64,000 nt of DNA from Orientallactaga sibirica (Eukaryota; Chordata; Mammalia; Rodentia; Dipodidae), in contig JAEOAD010000040.1 in assembly GCA_036365145.1 (NCBI GenBank), forward strand, positions 9,754,501-9,818,500. Reading direction: 5' to 3'. The notes below the pieces were generated by a model that made no database searches, was not told the origin of the DNA, and saw only the letters and a program-made list of their open reading frames with translations. The number at the start of each line of letters is the position of its first letter. The first letter of the stretch is position 1. Positions 12,406 to 24,085 of the stretch are shown here, one piece after another. Made by a program: the position numbers and the translations under genes.

Positions 12406-14041
12406 CACTTATTTAATTAAAAGTAGAAACAAAACTAGGGTTTGAGGTTCATGGACTTTCCTGGATCCCAAGCACCCCATTATAGTTCTGTTGAGATTTA
12501 TCTTTTAACAAGCAAACCTGTAACAAAGCGCAGAATTAAATTGTGGGAACGGTGTACCTGCTTGCCTAATTTCCCTTGAAGACTCCAAGTTCAGTGGTAA
12601 ATGAAGGCTTTTCAAATGTAGGAGGCTATCATGAGAAAGACCACCAAACTAGGGTTTCCCCCCCATTAGTCTGAAGGCAGTCCAAATTAAAGTGTAAACT
12701 CTCCCCTAGTACGAGTACAGTCATTCTGTCATTCTCTGTGATAATGTTCCTTCTATACTCTATTTGTTAGTACTATCATCTGGTTCAAAGCAGGCTGGTC
12801 CATAACTGACTACAAACATGGTTAGAGAAAAAGAAACAAAAGCAAAGTGGACCCCTAGGGATAGAGAAGTAAGTACACTATTACATACTTGTTTTCTGTG
12901 GTTTACACCATGAGCCAAAACTGCTTGTTTGATTAATGTAATGCAGTGGCCATGATAAAAGTAAATTATTTTCTTCAAGGGAGAAAAGACACTAGATAAA
13001 GATATTTCTTGTAACTTATAACTGTCATAGTTCACTTTATACCTAAAATAGTTAGAATTGGAGATTATGAGTTTCAAAGTAAACTGTACAAAAAGATGAT
13101 TTTGATTCTTTTGTCTGAAAGTGATCAGGCAATTTGTTGATTTTAAAAAGACAATTTTTTGATGTTTGTGGCTCTACAAAATTATAATGATAAAAATCCT
13201 ATAGTTGTATTTTATATAGTTGTTTACAGTATGATTTATGATCATTGACAATACCTTTTGAAGATTAATATGGTACAATGCTTACAATTTTGCAAAACTT
13301 TAACCTACCGTAAAGTTTGAATGTTATGCTGTAGTTCATTCTTCTGATCAATTTTTATTACCACTTCTCTCGTTCATTTTCTATAAACATACGAAATATG
13401 ATTACCACTAAGGTATGGAAATCCATCGTGTTTCCCTAGTGATTTTTACCGTAAACGATTCTGTACTTTAAAGCTGATAAAGTGAGTAATGATGAATGAT
13501 CTAGAGAAGGCTTACAGAATATAATCATGTTGAAAATTTTATTCAAAACATTGCAAAAGCACATCTACACATATCCAAAAGCAATTTGAATTAGATATTC
13601 TTTTCTTCAAAGACATATGAATACACCATCTCACTTACATAATTTATTAACATATAAGTGCCATACTTATAAGACTCACTTTAATATAATGATATAGAGA
13701 GACTAAATCATAGGATTAAAAGCAAGACCCTACCTTGTGAAAGCAAACACAAACGCCTCCAGATATGCAAAATATATGAAATAATATTGATAAAACTTAA
13801 ACAAGAAATAGAAAAATCTGTAATCCTACTTGAAGCCTAACATTTACTCCTCAATAATGAATAGAACATTTTTACATTAAGTTATCATGTGTATAGCTAA
13901 TAATTGCAGTATGACCAACTAAGAGAACTCCCTCCAACAACGGCATTTATATATTATTTTAAAACATTTGTGGAAGGAGCACTAATACTGATAATGACTT
14001 AGCCCAGGAAACATCAAAACATTTCAAATAATTGGAAATTC
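12406..14041. other. Single-copy AT-rich DNA, no gene seen
   Basis: Very AT-rich towards 13.1-14.0 kb. No recognised repeat or coding frame. Confidence 0.45.
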
Positions 14042-14058
14042 AAGAATATATTCATTGT

Positions 14059-14223
14059 GCCGGGCGTGGTGGCACACACCTTTAATCCCAGCACTTGGAA
14101 GGCGGAGGTAGGAGGATCGCTGTGAGTATGAGGCCACCCTGAGACTTCAAAGTTAATTCCAGTTCAGCCCTACCTCGAAAAAAAAAAAAGAAAGAAAAAA
14201 GAAAAGAAAAAAGAAAAGAAAAA
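14059..14223 (+). mobile_element. B1-type SINE with target-site duplication
   Basis: It starts GCCGGGCGTGGTGGCACACA, includes GAGGCCACCCTGAGACTTCA and ends CCTACCTCGAAA followed by an A-rich AAAAG tail. AAGAATAT(A/G)TTCATTG flanks it at 14,042-14,057 and 14,224-14,239, with one mismatch, marking the target-site duplication. Confidence 0.95.
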
Positions 14224-14239
14224 AAGAATATGTTCATTG

Positions 14240-14629
14240 ATTAAATTGTAACACATCTAAAAATGGTATAAATATATCACCAAACAAACAAATTTGTAGA
14301 AACAAAACAGGTTTTATCTGATCCATCAACCAAATAGTTCACCAGCTACTAAAGGGAATAAACAATAAATTCAACTAAATAAAGTGAAACTATACATATC
14401 AAATCTTGTAGGAGACAAGTAGATCAGTCTGGATAAGAAAATTTGTAGCATTACTTTACAAAAACAACAGAGTTCTTAAACAAATATCAAGGTTAAGGGA
14501 AAAATTAAGCGAAACGAGGAGATCACAAATACTGAGTGGAATCAAACAAATTGTAAGTCAAATGTCATAAGTATAATAAAAAATCTGTCCTTTGAAAATA
14601 GTCATAGAATTGGTAAACTTTTAGCCAGT
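14240..14629. other. Single-copy AT-rich DNA
   Basis: Nothing recognised. The region is A-rich, with no coding-like frame. Confidence 0.4.
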
Positions 14630-14885
14630 GTATTGTAGTGGTTATTTTCTGTTGCTAGGACAAAATTCCAAGGCAGAAACAGCCTATGGAAGGATAGCAT
14701 CTATCACTATCTTATACTCATGAGGCAAGTTGCAGCATGGCAGGAAAACCATGTCAGGAGCCGACAGACAATGTCATATTTTCTTATCAGCAGGGAGGTA
14801 GTAGAGAGAACAAAGTGAGTGTGGCAAGTGGGGCGGGGCTATAACATGCGAAGGCTCACTCCCAATGACATTTTTTTCCATTATA
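14630..14885 (-). mobile_element. LTR-like rodent repeat relic, family unresolved
   Basis: The motifs TTTTCTGTTGCTAGGACAAA, TTATCAGCAGGGAGGTAGTA and GTGGCAAGTGGGGCGGGGCT parallel a second copy at 54.24-54.54 kb (CATCAGCAGGGAGGAAGTAA, GTAGCAAACGGGGCTGTGCT). The opening resembles antisense rodent MaLR-type repeats. The copy-to-copy match supports a dispersed repeat; the family name is uncertain. Confidence 0.5.
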
Positions 14886-14892
14886 GAAAAAC

Positions 14893-15672
14893 AACCAGCC
14901 TGCCAAGATGTATACACAGCTGTGCAATAGTGGCTCCCAGCCTAGGGAGGTAACCAATGGCTCTCTGACTGCCAGAGAGATTCTCAGTGGAAAGGAATTG
15001 GGAAGCAAGTCAGAATCCTACGAAGACCAAGATTATGGACTCCAACAAGAAGTCCACACTAGTCTTTGGCCAAAAGTGAAGTTTCACCCATTAAAATCCC
15101 AATTAACAATGCTGATCCCATTTAACCTATGCTGACCTCATTCTCTGTTGGAGAATCTGTTATTCTTTATCAGAAGGCAGAAAGAACCAAGGAGATAAAC
15201 TACCCCATGCAGGTCACCCAGAGCCCAGGTGCAACCACAGAGGAATTGGAGAGATGAGCAAGAGTGCTGCTTCAATGGTGAGCTTGACAACCAGTGCCAG
15301 GGTGATGGAGACAGACACTGAGGATAATCAAAACAAAACCAAACAAAAAAACCAAAGCAGAAATCCAGAAGCTCCTGTGAGAGCACAACACTAAAGCGAG
15401 TTAAAACACACTGGGAATGGATCAGGAAATTTTGCAAAAGACGGGGTGGAAAGATTGGAATAATCATAGAGTAGAAGGGAATGTCCAGAGTGCATGTCCC
15501 CTCCCCTTACAATGATTGACTGCTGCTCTCTCATCTCATAATCTACCCCCATGATGAATATGAACAATACCCCTGAGGAAAGGCCTTAGTGGGATGGGGG
15601 AAAGGAGATAAGAAATGATGGTAACAACACATGATGTTGTCCATACAAAGTTTATATTTACTTAAAAAAAAT
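14893..15672 (+). mobile_element. 5'-truncated L1 3' UTR, sense
   Basis: The segment matches in order the reverse complement of the L1 3' region at 55.06-57.06 kb: CAAGATGTATACACAGCTGT, GTAACCAATGGCTCTCTGAC, TTCTCTGTTGGAGAATCTGT, GGTGATGGAGACAGACACTG, then a terminal AAATGATGGTAACAACACAT before an A-rich end at about 15,664. Only 3' non-coding sequence is present, so the copy is dead on arrival. The ORF2 link comes from the 55-57 kb element, where the same 3' sequence follows a recognisable ORF2 C-terminus. Confidence 0.8.
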
Positions 15673-17985
15673 TAAATTACCCCTAACCTACTGATATATA
15701 TTATACTTATATCTTTTGTAATGATAAATACCCTTCCACTATTAATATTCTATAAATTCCATTAGAGTTCAACTACGGTAGACTTTGAATAGTAAATTAT
15801 GGTCCACTTTTGTAGTCTTTTAATAAATTAACAAATTTTCATACCTTTCTTCCTCTTAACTGGCAAATAAAAAGAAATTAAACTAAAACAAATGAAACAA
15901 AATGATATAAAACATCAGTCATGAATATCCATTAAATTTCTTGAGCTACATCTAGCTCAGAAGAAATATCAAAATACTACACTACATATCATGAAAAGAG
16001 AATGACAAAACAACATTTCTTTGCTACATGTTCACACAACACTTATGGTACCAAATCTGTATATGTTTCATAATCAACAATTACATAGCTGTACAAACCC
16101 ACTTGCTACCCTATAATTTATTTACACTCTGCTACTACTACCTACCTGGAGTTTGCATTCGATCTCACAAGTTTAAGGTGCAGTCCCACAGGACAGGGCT
16201 TACTTCCAAATTGAAGTATAAAGCCTTGCCCCCAGTATTTCTGAATGATCATTCCTAAAGGTTCTCCATACTTCCTTTTCACGTTCATAATTGGCAACAT
16301 GGCTTTCAGAAATCACTGAAAGTTGGGTGTACCAATACATGATAAGGGGTACAACTCAGGAAAAGCCTCTTGGGAGAGAGGCCTGATCAGAGCAATTCTA
16401 TTTCTTGCTTGGACACTCCACCCTTTCTATGCCTCCATCTCATCATCAACCTCAAGCAAAACAAATCCCACTGTCCAAGAGTGGTGACAGACCCCAGATC
16501 CCAACTTTGGGTGAAGTTTCAAGCTCCAACCTTCTCTTTAATCTCACTTGCTGGTGAGTCTTCCTGGGAGGTTCAGCCTAAGTAATCTTGCAGGCATGAA
16601 TACGAGTGTGATCAAGAGAATTTCACTATGAGTAACACAGCATACTGCAGTTACTCATTAAATACCAAATGCTTTATTTGGAGCTCTATGACAAGAACTG
16701 GAGACAAAGATAAAAAATTCATAAGATAGATCTGAGAAGAATCCAGAGAAGGCTTTAGGAAGAGTACTAAACAGAGATTATTCTAGCTTTTAATTAACAA
16801 AGAACATCTATGCTTCTGCAATAATTTTAAAGTTTATATCTGTATTACACTATTCTTTCTTAAAATCAAATGTAACTGTGCTTCTATTTAAATCATTTAT
16901 CATTTATTTGAATTGTTTAATTTATACAAAATACAAGATCAAGACTACAGCAAGCCTTTATTGGATTGAGCTCAGCCTGGAGATCTATAAAATACTATCT
17001 GATAAAAAGAAAGATAATTAAATGGACAATGATTTCACTATTTCTTTGAATTAGTTCAATTATGAACTTACCCTTTTCCAATATTTATCTGACTGAAAAA
17101 CTGTGAGGTGGACAATTTTTTTTGCTTATCATAGACATTATTTAAAATTAATATAATTCCATAAATCTCATTTGACTCCTGAGGTCCTAGAAATAGATTA
17201 AAGTGTGATGATTAAATTTAAAATGGCAGATTATTGAAAATTACAGCTTTTACAACAGATATATATCAACTTCCTTATCTAATTTCTGAACTGTCCCTTT
17301 GGGTCATTGGTTTATTCATGGGAGACCTGGGATTTCTGGATAATATTTTTTAATTGTTCATACTGAAAAATAGAGAAAATCCAGGAAGAAGTAATTTAAA
17401 GCCTATTGACATTTTTGTGGCAAGGGATAATGGCATATTGTAGCCATATCATCCTTGTTGGCCCACAACAAAAGACACAACTGTTATCCACTTCTTTGGT
17501 TATTCAGACCTGTGAAAATCTATCCCAAACTTCAAACCACCACCACGTTGTATGTTTATGACTCTTAGGTCGGATGCTAGGTGATTCAGGGTCTGCATAA
17601 TCTTGCCTAATCCCTCCTTGGGTGTTTTGATTGAGTAAGCAAAGTAGAGATGTTTTTTGCCTTCATGATTGGCAGGTGGCTGGTCTAGGAACCCTAAGTT
17701 GACATGGGGTGGCTTCTTTCTACTGGCACACAATTACAATGGCCTTGGCTTTTCCTCATGTGATGAAAAGATTCCCCGTTGTGAGAAGGAATAAGCCACA
17801 TAAGACAAGGTATTTTTTGGCTTTTCCTTATGTTCTTGTATTATCTGTTTAGTTAAGGCAAGTCACATGGCCAAGTGTGCGTAGAGAGATAGATCTTAAA
17901 TTTAACAGAAAAGCCACAGACATTGAGAAATGGAGTTGGTGACATTTTTTTGTTTGTTTGCTTTGTTTCCATATACCTGTGCTTT
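15673..17985. other. Single-copy AT-rich DNA, no gene seen
   Basis: Rich in AT, with no recognised interspersed repeat. A 77-residue minus-strand frame at 17,500-17,733 has no known motif. Confidence 0.45.
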
Positions 17986-17990
17986 TGGTA

Positions 17991-17994
<4 letters not shown>

Positions 17995-18030
<36 letters not shown>
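17995..18030. repeat. (TG)n microsatellite
   Basis: A nearly pure TG run of about 34 bases. It lies at the edge of a B4/RSINE-like relic, an arrangement common in rodent genomes. Confidence 0.95.
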
Positions 18031-18031
<1 letters not shown>

Positions 18032-18134
18032 GTGTGGATGCATGCAGTGTGTGGGTACTTGTGTGCCTTGTGGAAGCCAGAGGTCTTACTATGTTGCTCA
18101 CCACCTTATTTTTTGAGACAAGATCTTCCATGAG

Positions 18135-18283
18135 GGCTGGCGAGATGGCTTAGTGGTTAAGGCGTTTGTCTGCAAAGCCAAAGGATCCTGGTTTGACTCT
18201 CCAGGCCCCACCTAAGCCAGATACACAGGGGGCAAATGCGTCTGGAGTTCGTTTGCCATGGCTGGAGGCCCTGGGGTGACAAT

Positions 18284-18314
<31 letters not shown>

Positions 18315-18315
18315 G
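18135..18315 (+). mobile_element. tRNA-derived B2-like SINE
   Basis: It opens GGGCTGGCGAGATGGCTTAG and carries GGCGTTTGTCTGCAAAGCCA, AAGCCAGATACACAGGGGGC and GTCTGGAGTTCGTTTGCCAT. The pyrimidine-rich 3' part leads into a purine repeat instead of the usual AAATAAA tail. Confidence 0.93.
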
Positions 18316-18338
18316 AAAGAAAGAAAGAAAGAAAGGAA

Positions 18339-18371
<33 letters not shown>

Positions 18372-18510
18372 GAAGGAAGGAAGGAAGGAAGGAAGGAAGG
18401 AAGGAAGAAACTTTCTCTCTGCCTCTTTCTCTCTCTGAAAGAAAGAAAGGAAGGAAGAAAGAAAGAGAGAAAGAAAGAAATGAAGGAAGGAAGAAATAAA
18501 GAAGAAAGAA
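18316..18510. repeat. (GAAA)n/(GGAA)n simple repeat
   Basis: About 195 bases of GAAA and GGAA units, interrupted near 18,411-18,436 by a CT-rich segment that repeats the SINE 3' end (TTTCTCTCTGCCTC). This suggests that the SINE end and its repeat were duplicated together. The 87-residue Lys/Arg/Glu frame here is repeat translation. Confidence 0.95.
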
Positions 18511-19083
18511 TATTCCGTTGAACTAAGAGCTCACCAAATTGGCTCCACTCGCTAGCAAGAAAACCCTAAAGATCTTCTTGTCTATGACTTCCCAGCCCAG
18601 GCATTACAGGTGTGCAACATACACGCCACTCCACTTTTATGTGAACTGATGGTGATCAGAACTCATGTTCTCGTGCTTACACTAACAGTATGTTACCTGA
18701 ACCCACTCAACTGGTCTGCACAGTGCATGCCATGTTCTAGGAGCAAACATCAGGCCTGCAGCCCTGCTCACTGGCCTGGCCACACGGCCTTATTCTGTTC
18801 AGACCTTCGCTCCTGCTGCATGCTCATGACAGCTCCGTCAGTAGCTGCCATCACTGCTTCCAATATTTTGTTTCTATGGCAATCATCTGGGCTCTAAATA
18901 GAACCTTATTATACAGACCATTTTTTTTTTTGAGTTGTAGGTGTTATAATGAAAATCTCCCTGTGTTTTCCTCTGTAATGTATAAGAAGTGCATAAGAAT
19001 AAAACATTGATAAACAAAATGTTAAAAAAAAAACAGTCTTCTAGTCAATTGAAAGTGAGATGCTTCATGATATTAGTTGCTTT

Positions 19084-19087
<4 letters not shown>

Positions 19088-19114
<27 letters not shown>
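19088..19114. repeat. Poly(A) run, copy A
   Basis: An uninterrupted run of about 26-27 A after TTTAAGT. In copy B the run follows TTTA directly and is shorter, one of the homopolymer differences between the units. Confidence 0.95.
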
Positions 19115-20651
19115 GCACCAACAGTGTAGCTTTCATAGGAAGAAAAAAGAGAATGAATGAAGCAAATTGCTTTTCTACTTAAACTAAAGCCTCATCAGAT
19201 AAATAAAATCCAGTAATAGGAAGTGATAGAAGGAAACCAAACAAAATATGCAGGAAGCTGCAACATATCTGAGCAATCTGTATTGCCTTATGGGAGAGTT
19301 AACTTCAGCATTAATATCAGGAGGAAGACAACCTATATAGGATAACAGGACAATATCAAGCCAATTGCTATGGTAGCATTTTCAAGGTAGAAGATAGAGC
19401 ACAGTTAGGAAATATACTGGAAATGGTGACCTCTCTAACTCGACAAGCAGCAAGCTGTAGCCCACAGAACATGCCGTTGAGATGCGTGAGGAAGGACACG
19501 ATAGAGCAAACAAGATGAGAACACTCACTAATGGTTAAGAACTAGGGCAACAGGTTTAGAAGTTAAGGTAAGGAGAAATCAAACAAACAAGAAAATTAGA
19601 GAGTAAACTCTAGTTAGTATCATTCCTTCCTTAGAAGTTTTTGTCACAGTATGCATGGTTGTCAGTGTAGCAGAAAATGCTAAGGTGTTAAATTGCTTTT
19701 ATTAAAGAGGTTGAATGTCTAGAAGTACCAAAATCAGGCAGAAGGATAGAGAAAAAAAATTACCCATTGATAAGATAGTTACAACTAGCATATTTTTCTG
19801 ATGAGAAAGCTATCATTTCAACAGAAAATAATGATGCATATGAAGACAGATATTTCATATTTTACAGCAAAATGCAAAGTATAAAGTACAAGCAGCTCTC
19901 CTGGGCTGAAGAATTCTTTGCAAAGTCAAATGTCTTCATGTAAAACATTACTTAAAGTATTAACTTGAAGAAGTGTTGACAGTGTGTACTAAGAGGACTA
20001 CCTGTGATAGAAAATGATTTTAAAAATGGTGAAAACTACACAAATGTGCTTTCTCAACCGGTCACAGTGGTAACAATGTGATGGAAGTCAGTAGAGTTAG
20101 GGAGATATAATTAAAATCCAGGCTATGCGGCAAGAGGATTTGAAGAACACAAGAGAAATAGCGGAAGTGAAATTATTTCAAGGCACCAAGAAAGGGAGAT
20201 TCTGATTGTCATAAGTTGATTGAATCAGGAATTGAGAAGGAAAGTACAAGATGTTGACTGTGGTTGCACAGTTGACTCATGAATAGAAAACGTGCTTTGA
20301 GATTTTGTGTTGAGCTGCCTCAGAGACATTCCAGTGCAAATGTCCAATAGGTGTTAGATGGGTTAGCAGAGAATTCTAAATTATATCCACAAGGCTTTAG
20401 ACACATTTAATCATGTGTTGCTGTTAGACACATAGAGTGTGGTGCACGTGCTAAATAGACCAGACTACGAGATGTCATTGACAGAGATATCTCTACTCAA
20501 AGAGCTGGCTTGTAATCTGCTGGGCAAGGATACAACCACTCAGAGTTAGAGTTGAACGCTGACGACCATGACAAATTACATCCCGTCTATAATTCCCTAA
20601 AAGGGAACATTCTCAGCACTGGTTTGAACATATTGTGGACAAACTGGATTC
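19115..20651. other. Single-copy part of the duplicated unit (copy A)
   Basis: About 1.5 kb with no recognised interspersed repeat and no coding-like frame. Apart from the tandem duplication it looks like ordinary non-coding sequence. The equivalent in copy B is about 25,006-26,543. Confidence 0.5.
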
Positions 20652-21055
20652 AAAAAGGAAAGACTTGAAAATAGGAAGGAAAGAAGGAATAGGAGAGAGA
20701 GGAAAAGAGGAGGAGAAAGGAAAGAAGAAAAGAGGAAGGAAAAAGGAAATGAAAGGAAAGGAAAAAGAAATAAAGGAGCTAAGAAGCATGGAAAGAGGGA
20801 AGGTAGAAGGGAGGGAAGTAAAGAGGGGAAGGAAGGAAGAAAGGAAGGAAGGAAGGTTAGAAACAGGGAGGGAAGAAGGGCAGGAAGAAAAAAGTGAAGG
20901 AAGGAAGCAAGGAAGGATAGAAAGAGGACGGGAAGGAGGGTGGGAAGAAAAGAGTGAAAGAAGAATTGAAGGAAGGAAGGGAAGAAGGAAGGGAGGGAGG
21001 GAGGGAGGAAGGAAGGAAGGAAGGAAGGAAGGAAGGAAGGAAGGAAGGAAGGAAA
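20652..21055 (+). repeat. GGAA-rich polypurine tract, copy A
   Basis: About 400 bases almost without pyrimidines on the + strand, built from GGAA, GAAA, GGGA and AGAGG units and ending in a near-pure (GGAA)n run. Such tracts can adopt triplex (H-DNA) structures and are unstable in length. The long Phe-Leu-Pro-Ser frame on the minus strand (179 residues) and the Lys/Glu/Arg/Gly frame on the plus strand (141 residues) are repeat translations, not proteins. Confidence 0.96.
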
Positions 21056-21183
21056 CTTAGCCAGTTGTGTTGCAGTGGTGTATGTCCAGCACTCTGCAGG
21101 CTGAGGCAGGAGAATCATTAATCCAAGGCCAGCCAAGGGTTATACAGCAAGACATTGTCTCAAACAACTAAACAAGTAAACAA
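21056..21183 (+). mobile_element. Degenerate B1-like SINE, copy A
   Basis: Directly after the purine tract, GTCCAGCACTCTGCAGGCTG, AGGCAGGAGAATCATTAATC and CAAGACATTGTCTCAAACAA follow the order of a sense B1-type element, with an A-rich tail of AAACAAGTAAACAATAACAA type. Divergence is high, so it predates the duplication by a long time. Confidence 0.7.
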
Positions 21184-21362
21184 TAACAACAGCGACATCA
21201 ACACAAGAGCTAAAGCAATGATATATTATCATAGTCTATTTTGAAAGTTTATGATGATTTTCTACTACAAAGGTCATATAGCCAAGTACATGAGGTATAG
21301 GAAACAAAATAACTTACTTATAGACATTTATAATATGCATAGTAAATATGAAGTATTCTAGC

Positions 21363-21363
<1 letters not shown>

Positions 21364-21401
<38 letters not shown>

Positions 21402-21405
21402 TGTA
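21364..21405. repeat. (GT)n microsatellite, copy A
   Basis: About 42 bases of GT with one TATG interruption. Copy B is about one repeat unit shorter. Confidence 0.95.
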
Positions 21406-22389
21406 CTGATATTAAATTTCTTGTCCTTTCTTCTGCAAAGAGAAGAATGCACTCTTCCAATTAGACATTGTCCTATCAGTTTTTGCAATGCCGTGTGGCC
21501 TATTTTTCCGTCTTTTCCTCCAGTTTCATCTTGTCTGCTCCTTCTTGCCTTTTACGTTTCTACTTATCAGTCCCTTGTTCAGAGATGCATCCTGTGACCC
21601 AGCCCTCACAGCTAGGTCAGGTCATGTATGTCCATGGAATCCTACTGTTATTCAGCTCCTTGAGAATTCCCCAACATGCGATTATCAACTTATTAGCACA
21701 AGAGATTCACATGAAAATGACTTGGCCCAAAGCTTACCAACGAGCTTGAGAGTACAAGTAAAATGACAATTTGATTGAAAGTCAGTATTTCTCGTCACAG
21801 GATTTATTTTGTAACTTTGGTGATTTTGGCACACATAAAGGTCACGTTCAGCTCCTCATGAATCACACATCTTGCTCATTCTTTCAGTAATTATTTATGA
21901 TTTTTCTTTTATCCAGCTAATTGTTTTTCTCATTTTCAGCCAATCATCCTGTGTTATGACATTTGTAATTGTAAAATGTTGACATATTTTATAGGAGTAG
22001 TTCAAACAAATCAGAGGATCAGACATCGCATGTGAGATGAGAAGATTGCAAATGTGAGCCTGTCTTCCGAGTACTTTGAGAGTTGCATTTCAGAAGATAC
22101 CCTGAAACCCAGCATCCCATTGTTGGCACTCACTGTTGGAGCTGTACATCAGCTACAGCTGCTCTGATTAGAAGTCATTATTGTCACATGCACAGTGATG
22201 ATAAGAATGGAAAAGCCCAGAAGGGCAGACACAGTTGCCAATAAATATTTAATATTGGTTTTCATTACATGAGGGGTCAATATCAGGGAATTATAAGCAT
22301 TTGACTTCTTTCAACTGAGAAATGAGATGATGATTAATCATTCATGTCCTATGGCCTTGGGATGGAAGATCCCTATGCCATAAAGCAAT

Positions 22390-22564
22390 GGGGGCTTCTC
22401 TCAGAGGTCGGTGAGTTTTTTCTGGCCATGGGGTTCTGACTTTGTTCCCACTACCAGGTAAGAGCTCTCTTCCACTGAGCGGGCCTCCTATCCAATCAGA
22501 GGGTAGTTGGTTACCTGCAAAGGGTACATGCCACTGTTGAACAGGTGTGTACCTGAATACTCAG
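22390..22564 (-). mobile_element. L1 3'-UTR fragment, antisense (copy A)
   Basis: GGTTCTGACTTTGTTCCCAC, CTGAGCGGGCCTCCTATCCA and GGTTACCTGCAAAGGGTACA match in order the antisense L1 3' UTR at 55.74-55.90 kb and at 39.14-39.25 kb. It is only the inner part of the 3' UTR, without the terminal segment. Confidence 0.65.
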
Positions 22565-23127
22565 GATGAGGAATGTTTGTTCTGTGTGTCAATGGACATG
22601 TCTGTGAAATTAACCTGTAAGGACTTCTGCAGAAGAAAGACAACATTATTAATTGAAGTTACATAAAATAGCAAGAGAAAAATGTGACATTTCTCCAGTG
22701 GATCAAGAGTTTAAGTTGTATCAACACTTAAACAATTTTATGTCACGTATATTAATGACATCGTGTCCACTGACTCCAGTACACTAATGCTAACAGCTCA
22801 GTAGCCAGTTAGTAGCTAGCGATGCCCTGACTACTGAAGATCTTCATTAGAAATGGGGTGGCGGGGGGGGGGGACTTAAGAAGACACACCTGAATTACAA
22901 TTATTTTATTGATTCCCACTTTCAATGACAAAACTACCTTAAATATTTCAAACAAACAATAAAAGCAGACAAAATCTAACTGAAGATCACAGTTAATATC
23001 CTACTGACCAGAGATACCTGGTCAGGTATGCTTAACATCTCACAGGTGTGTCCCTGGGAAAGTCTGTTTCGTGAGACTCTACAACATAATGGCAGTGCAC
23101 GTTAATTCATATTTTAAAGATTTTATT

Positions 23128-23165
23128 TTTATTTATTTATTTATGTATTTGAGACAGAGTGATGG
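23128..23165 (-). mobile_element. SINE tail fragment, antisense (copy A)
   Basis: TTTATTTATTTATTTATGTA followed by TTTGAGACAGAGTGATGGAG is the reverse complement of the tail and CT-rich end of the B2-like SINE. The body is absent. Confidence 0.5.
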
Positions 23166-23239
23166 AGAGAAAGAGTGAGAATTTAATTAATATTTTAAAT
23201 AATATTAATCTAAGTTTATATTTTTCTTTTTTAAAAAAA

Positions 23240-23558
23240 GCTTTCCTTTTCATTATTTATTTATTTATTAGAGACTGAGAGAGAGAGAGAGAGAGAGAGA
23301 GAATAAGCATGCCAAGGCCTCTAGCCACTGCAAACAAACTCCAGACACATGTGCCACCATGTGCATCTGGTTTATGTGGGAGAGAAAGAGAAAAACAATG
23401 GGTGCACCATGACCTCCAGCCATTGCCAATGAACTCCAGATGCATGAACCACCTTGTGCATCTGGCTTACGTGAGTACTGTGGAATTGAGCATCAAACCG
23501 GGGTCCTTAGGCTTCACAAGCAAGCATTTCACCACAAGCAAGCCATCCCTCCAGCCCC
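23240..23558 (-). mobile_element. B2-like SINE with doubled middle, antisense (copy A)
   Basis: From the tail (TTATTTATTTATTAGAGACT and a GA run) the element proceeds through CCTCTAGCCACTGCAAACAA ... GTGCATCTGGTTTATGTGGG. It then repeats the same module as ACCTCCAGCCATTGCCAATG ... GTGCATCTGGCTTACGTGAG before the normal head (CCTCCAGCCCC, the reverse complement of GGGGCTGGAGG). The middle of a standard copy is therefore present twice, each preceded by a purine-rich stretch. This is either a SINE that inserted into another, or an internal duplication. Confidence 0.85.
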
Positions 23559-23879
23559 TAAGATTACATTTTCCCTTGTAGTCATCCTTGTCTCTAGAGA
23601 ATGTTTGCCCCCTGGAGTCTGTCATATCTCAGTGCCCTTTCCTCACATGGCTAAGTTGGCAGGAAGCACAGCAGCTGTGTTTTGATAATGGTCGTAGCTC
23701 ACCACAATTCACACCATCAGCTAAGAGCACGATGCTTTGCAAAGTGGCCTGTGACATCCTAAACTCATTTACATTTTATCATACATTAATTCAGTATTTT
23801 GCTGCATTTTTTGATGTAATTGTATGAACAATGAGTTTGAAACAATCTTACCATGCTTTTGTTTTTTTAGTACAATTCT

Positions 23880-24085
23880 TGGACTAGAAAGATAGCTGGG
23901 CAGTCAAAGTCACTTGCTTCCAAAGCCTGATCACCAGGGATTGATTCCCCAGTGGTCACATACAGCCAGATGCAGAAGGTAGCACAATCATCCGGTGTTC
24001 GTTTGCTGTTTTGAGAGGCCTGGGCATGCTCATTCATTCTTACTTTCTGTCTCTCCTTGTAATAAATAAATCTAATAAAAAGTAA
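23880..24085 (+). mobile_element. Degenerate B2-like SINE (copy A)
   Basis: GACTAGAAAGATAGCTGGGC, CCAGGGATTGATTCCCCAGT, ACAGCCAGATGCAGAAGGTA and TGTTCGTTTGCTGTTTTGAG follow the SINE order, and the tail is TAATAAATAAATCTAATAAA. More diverged than the other sense copies. Confidence 0.85.

Larger units (their letters stand above)
18031..18720 (-). mobile_element. B4/RSINE-like relic split by a younger SINE
   Basis: The left part (about 18,031-18,132) holds GTGGAAGCCAGAGGTCTTAC and TTTTTTGAGACAAGATCTTC. The right part (about 18,520-18,720) holds AGAGCTCACCAAATTGGCTC and GGCATTACAGGTGTGCAACA, which continue the same antisense B1/B4-type order. A B2-like SINE plus its expanded tail occupies 18,135-18,510. 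The relic is strongly diverged and its family is tentative. Confidence 0.5.

Noticed and set aside
11992..12408. 138-residue minus-strand frame.
   Set aside because: Longest frame not made of simple repeat, but it lacks any recognisable domain and lies within the GC-richer LTR-like block, where stop codons are rarer.
18258..18521. 87-residue plus-strand frame rich in Lys, Glu, Arg and Gly.
   Set aside because: It is SINE end plus (GAAA)n/(GGAA)n translation.
20597..21136. 179-residue minus-strand frame of Phe-Leu-Pro-Ser repeats (and the similar 181-residue frame at 26,489-27,034).
   Set aside because: It is the translation of the GGAA polypurine tract; tetranucleotide repeats stay open in several frames and the two copies differ by repeat rearrangement.
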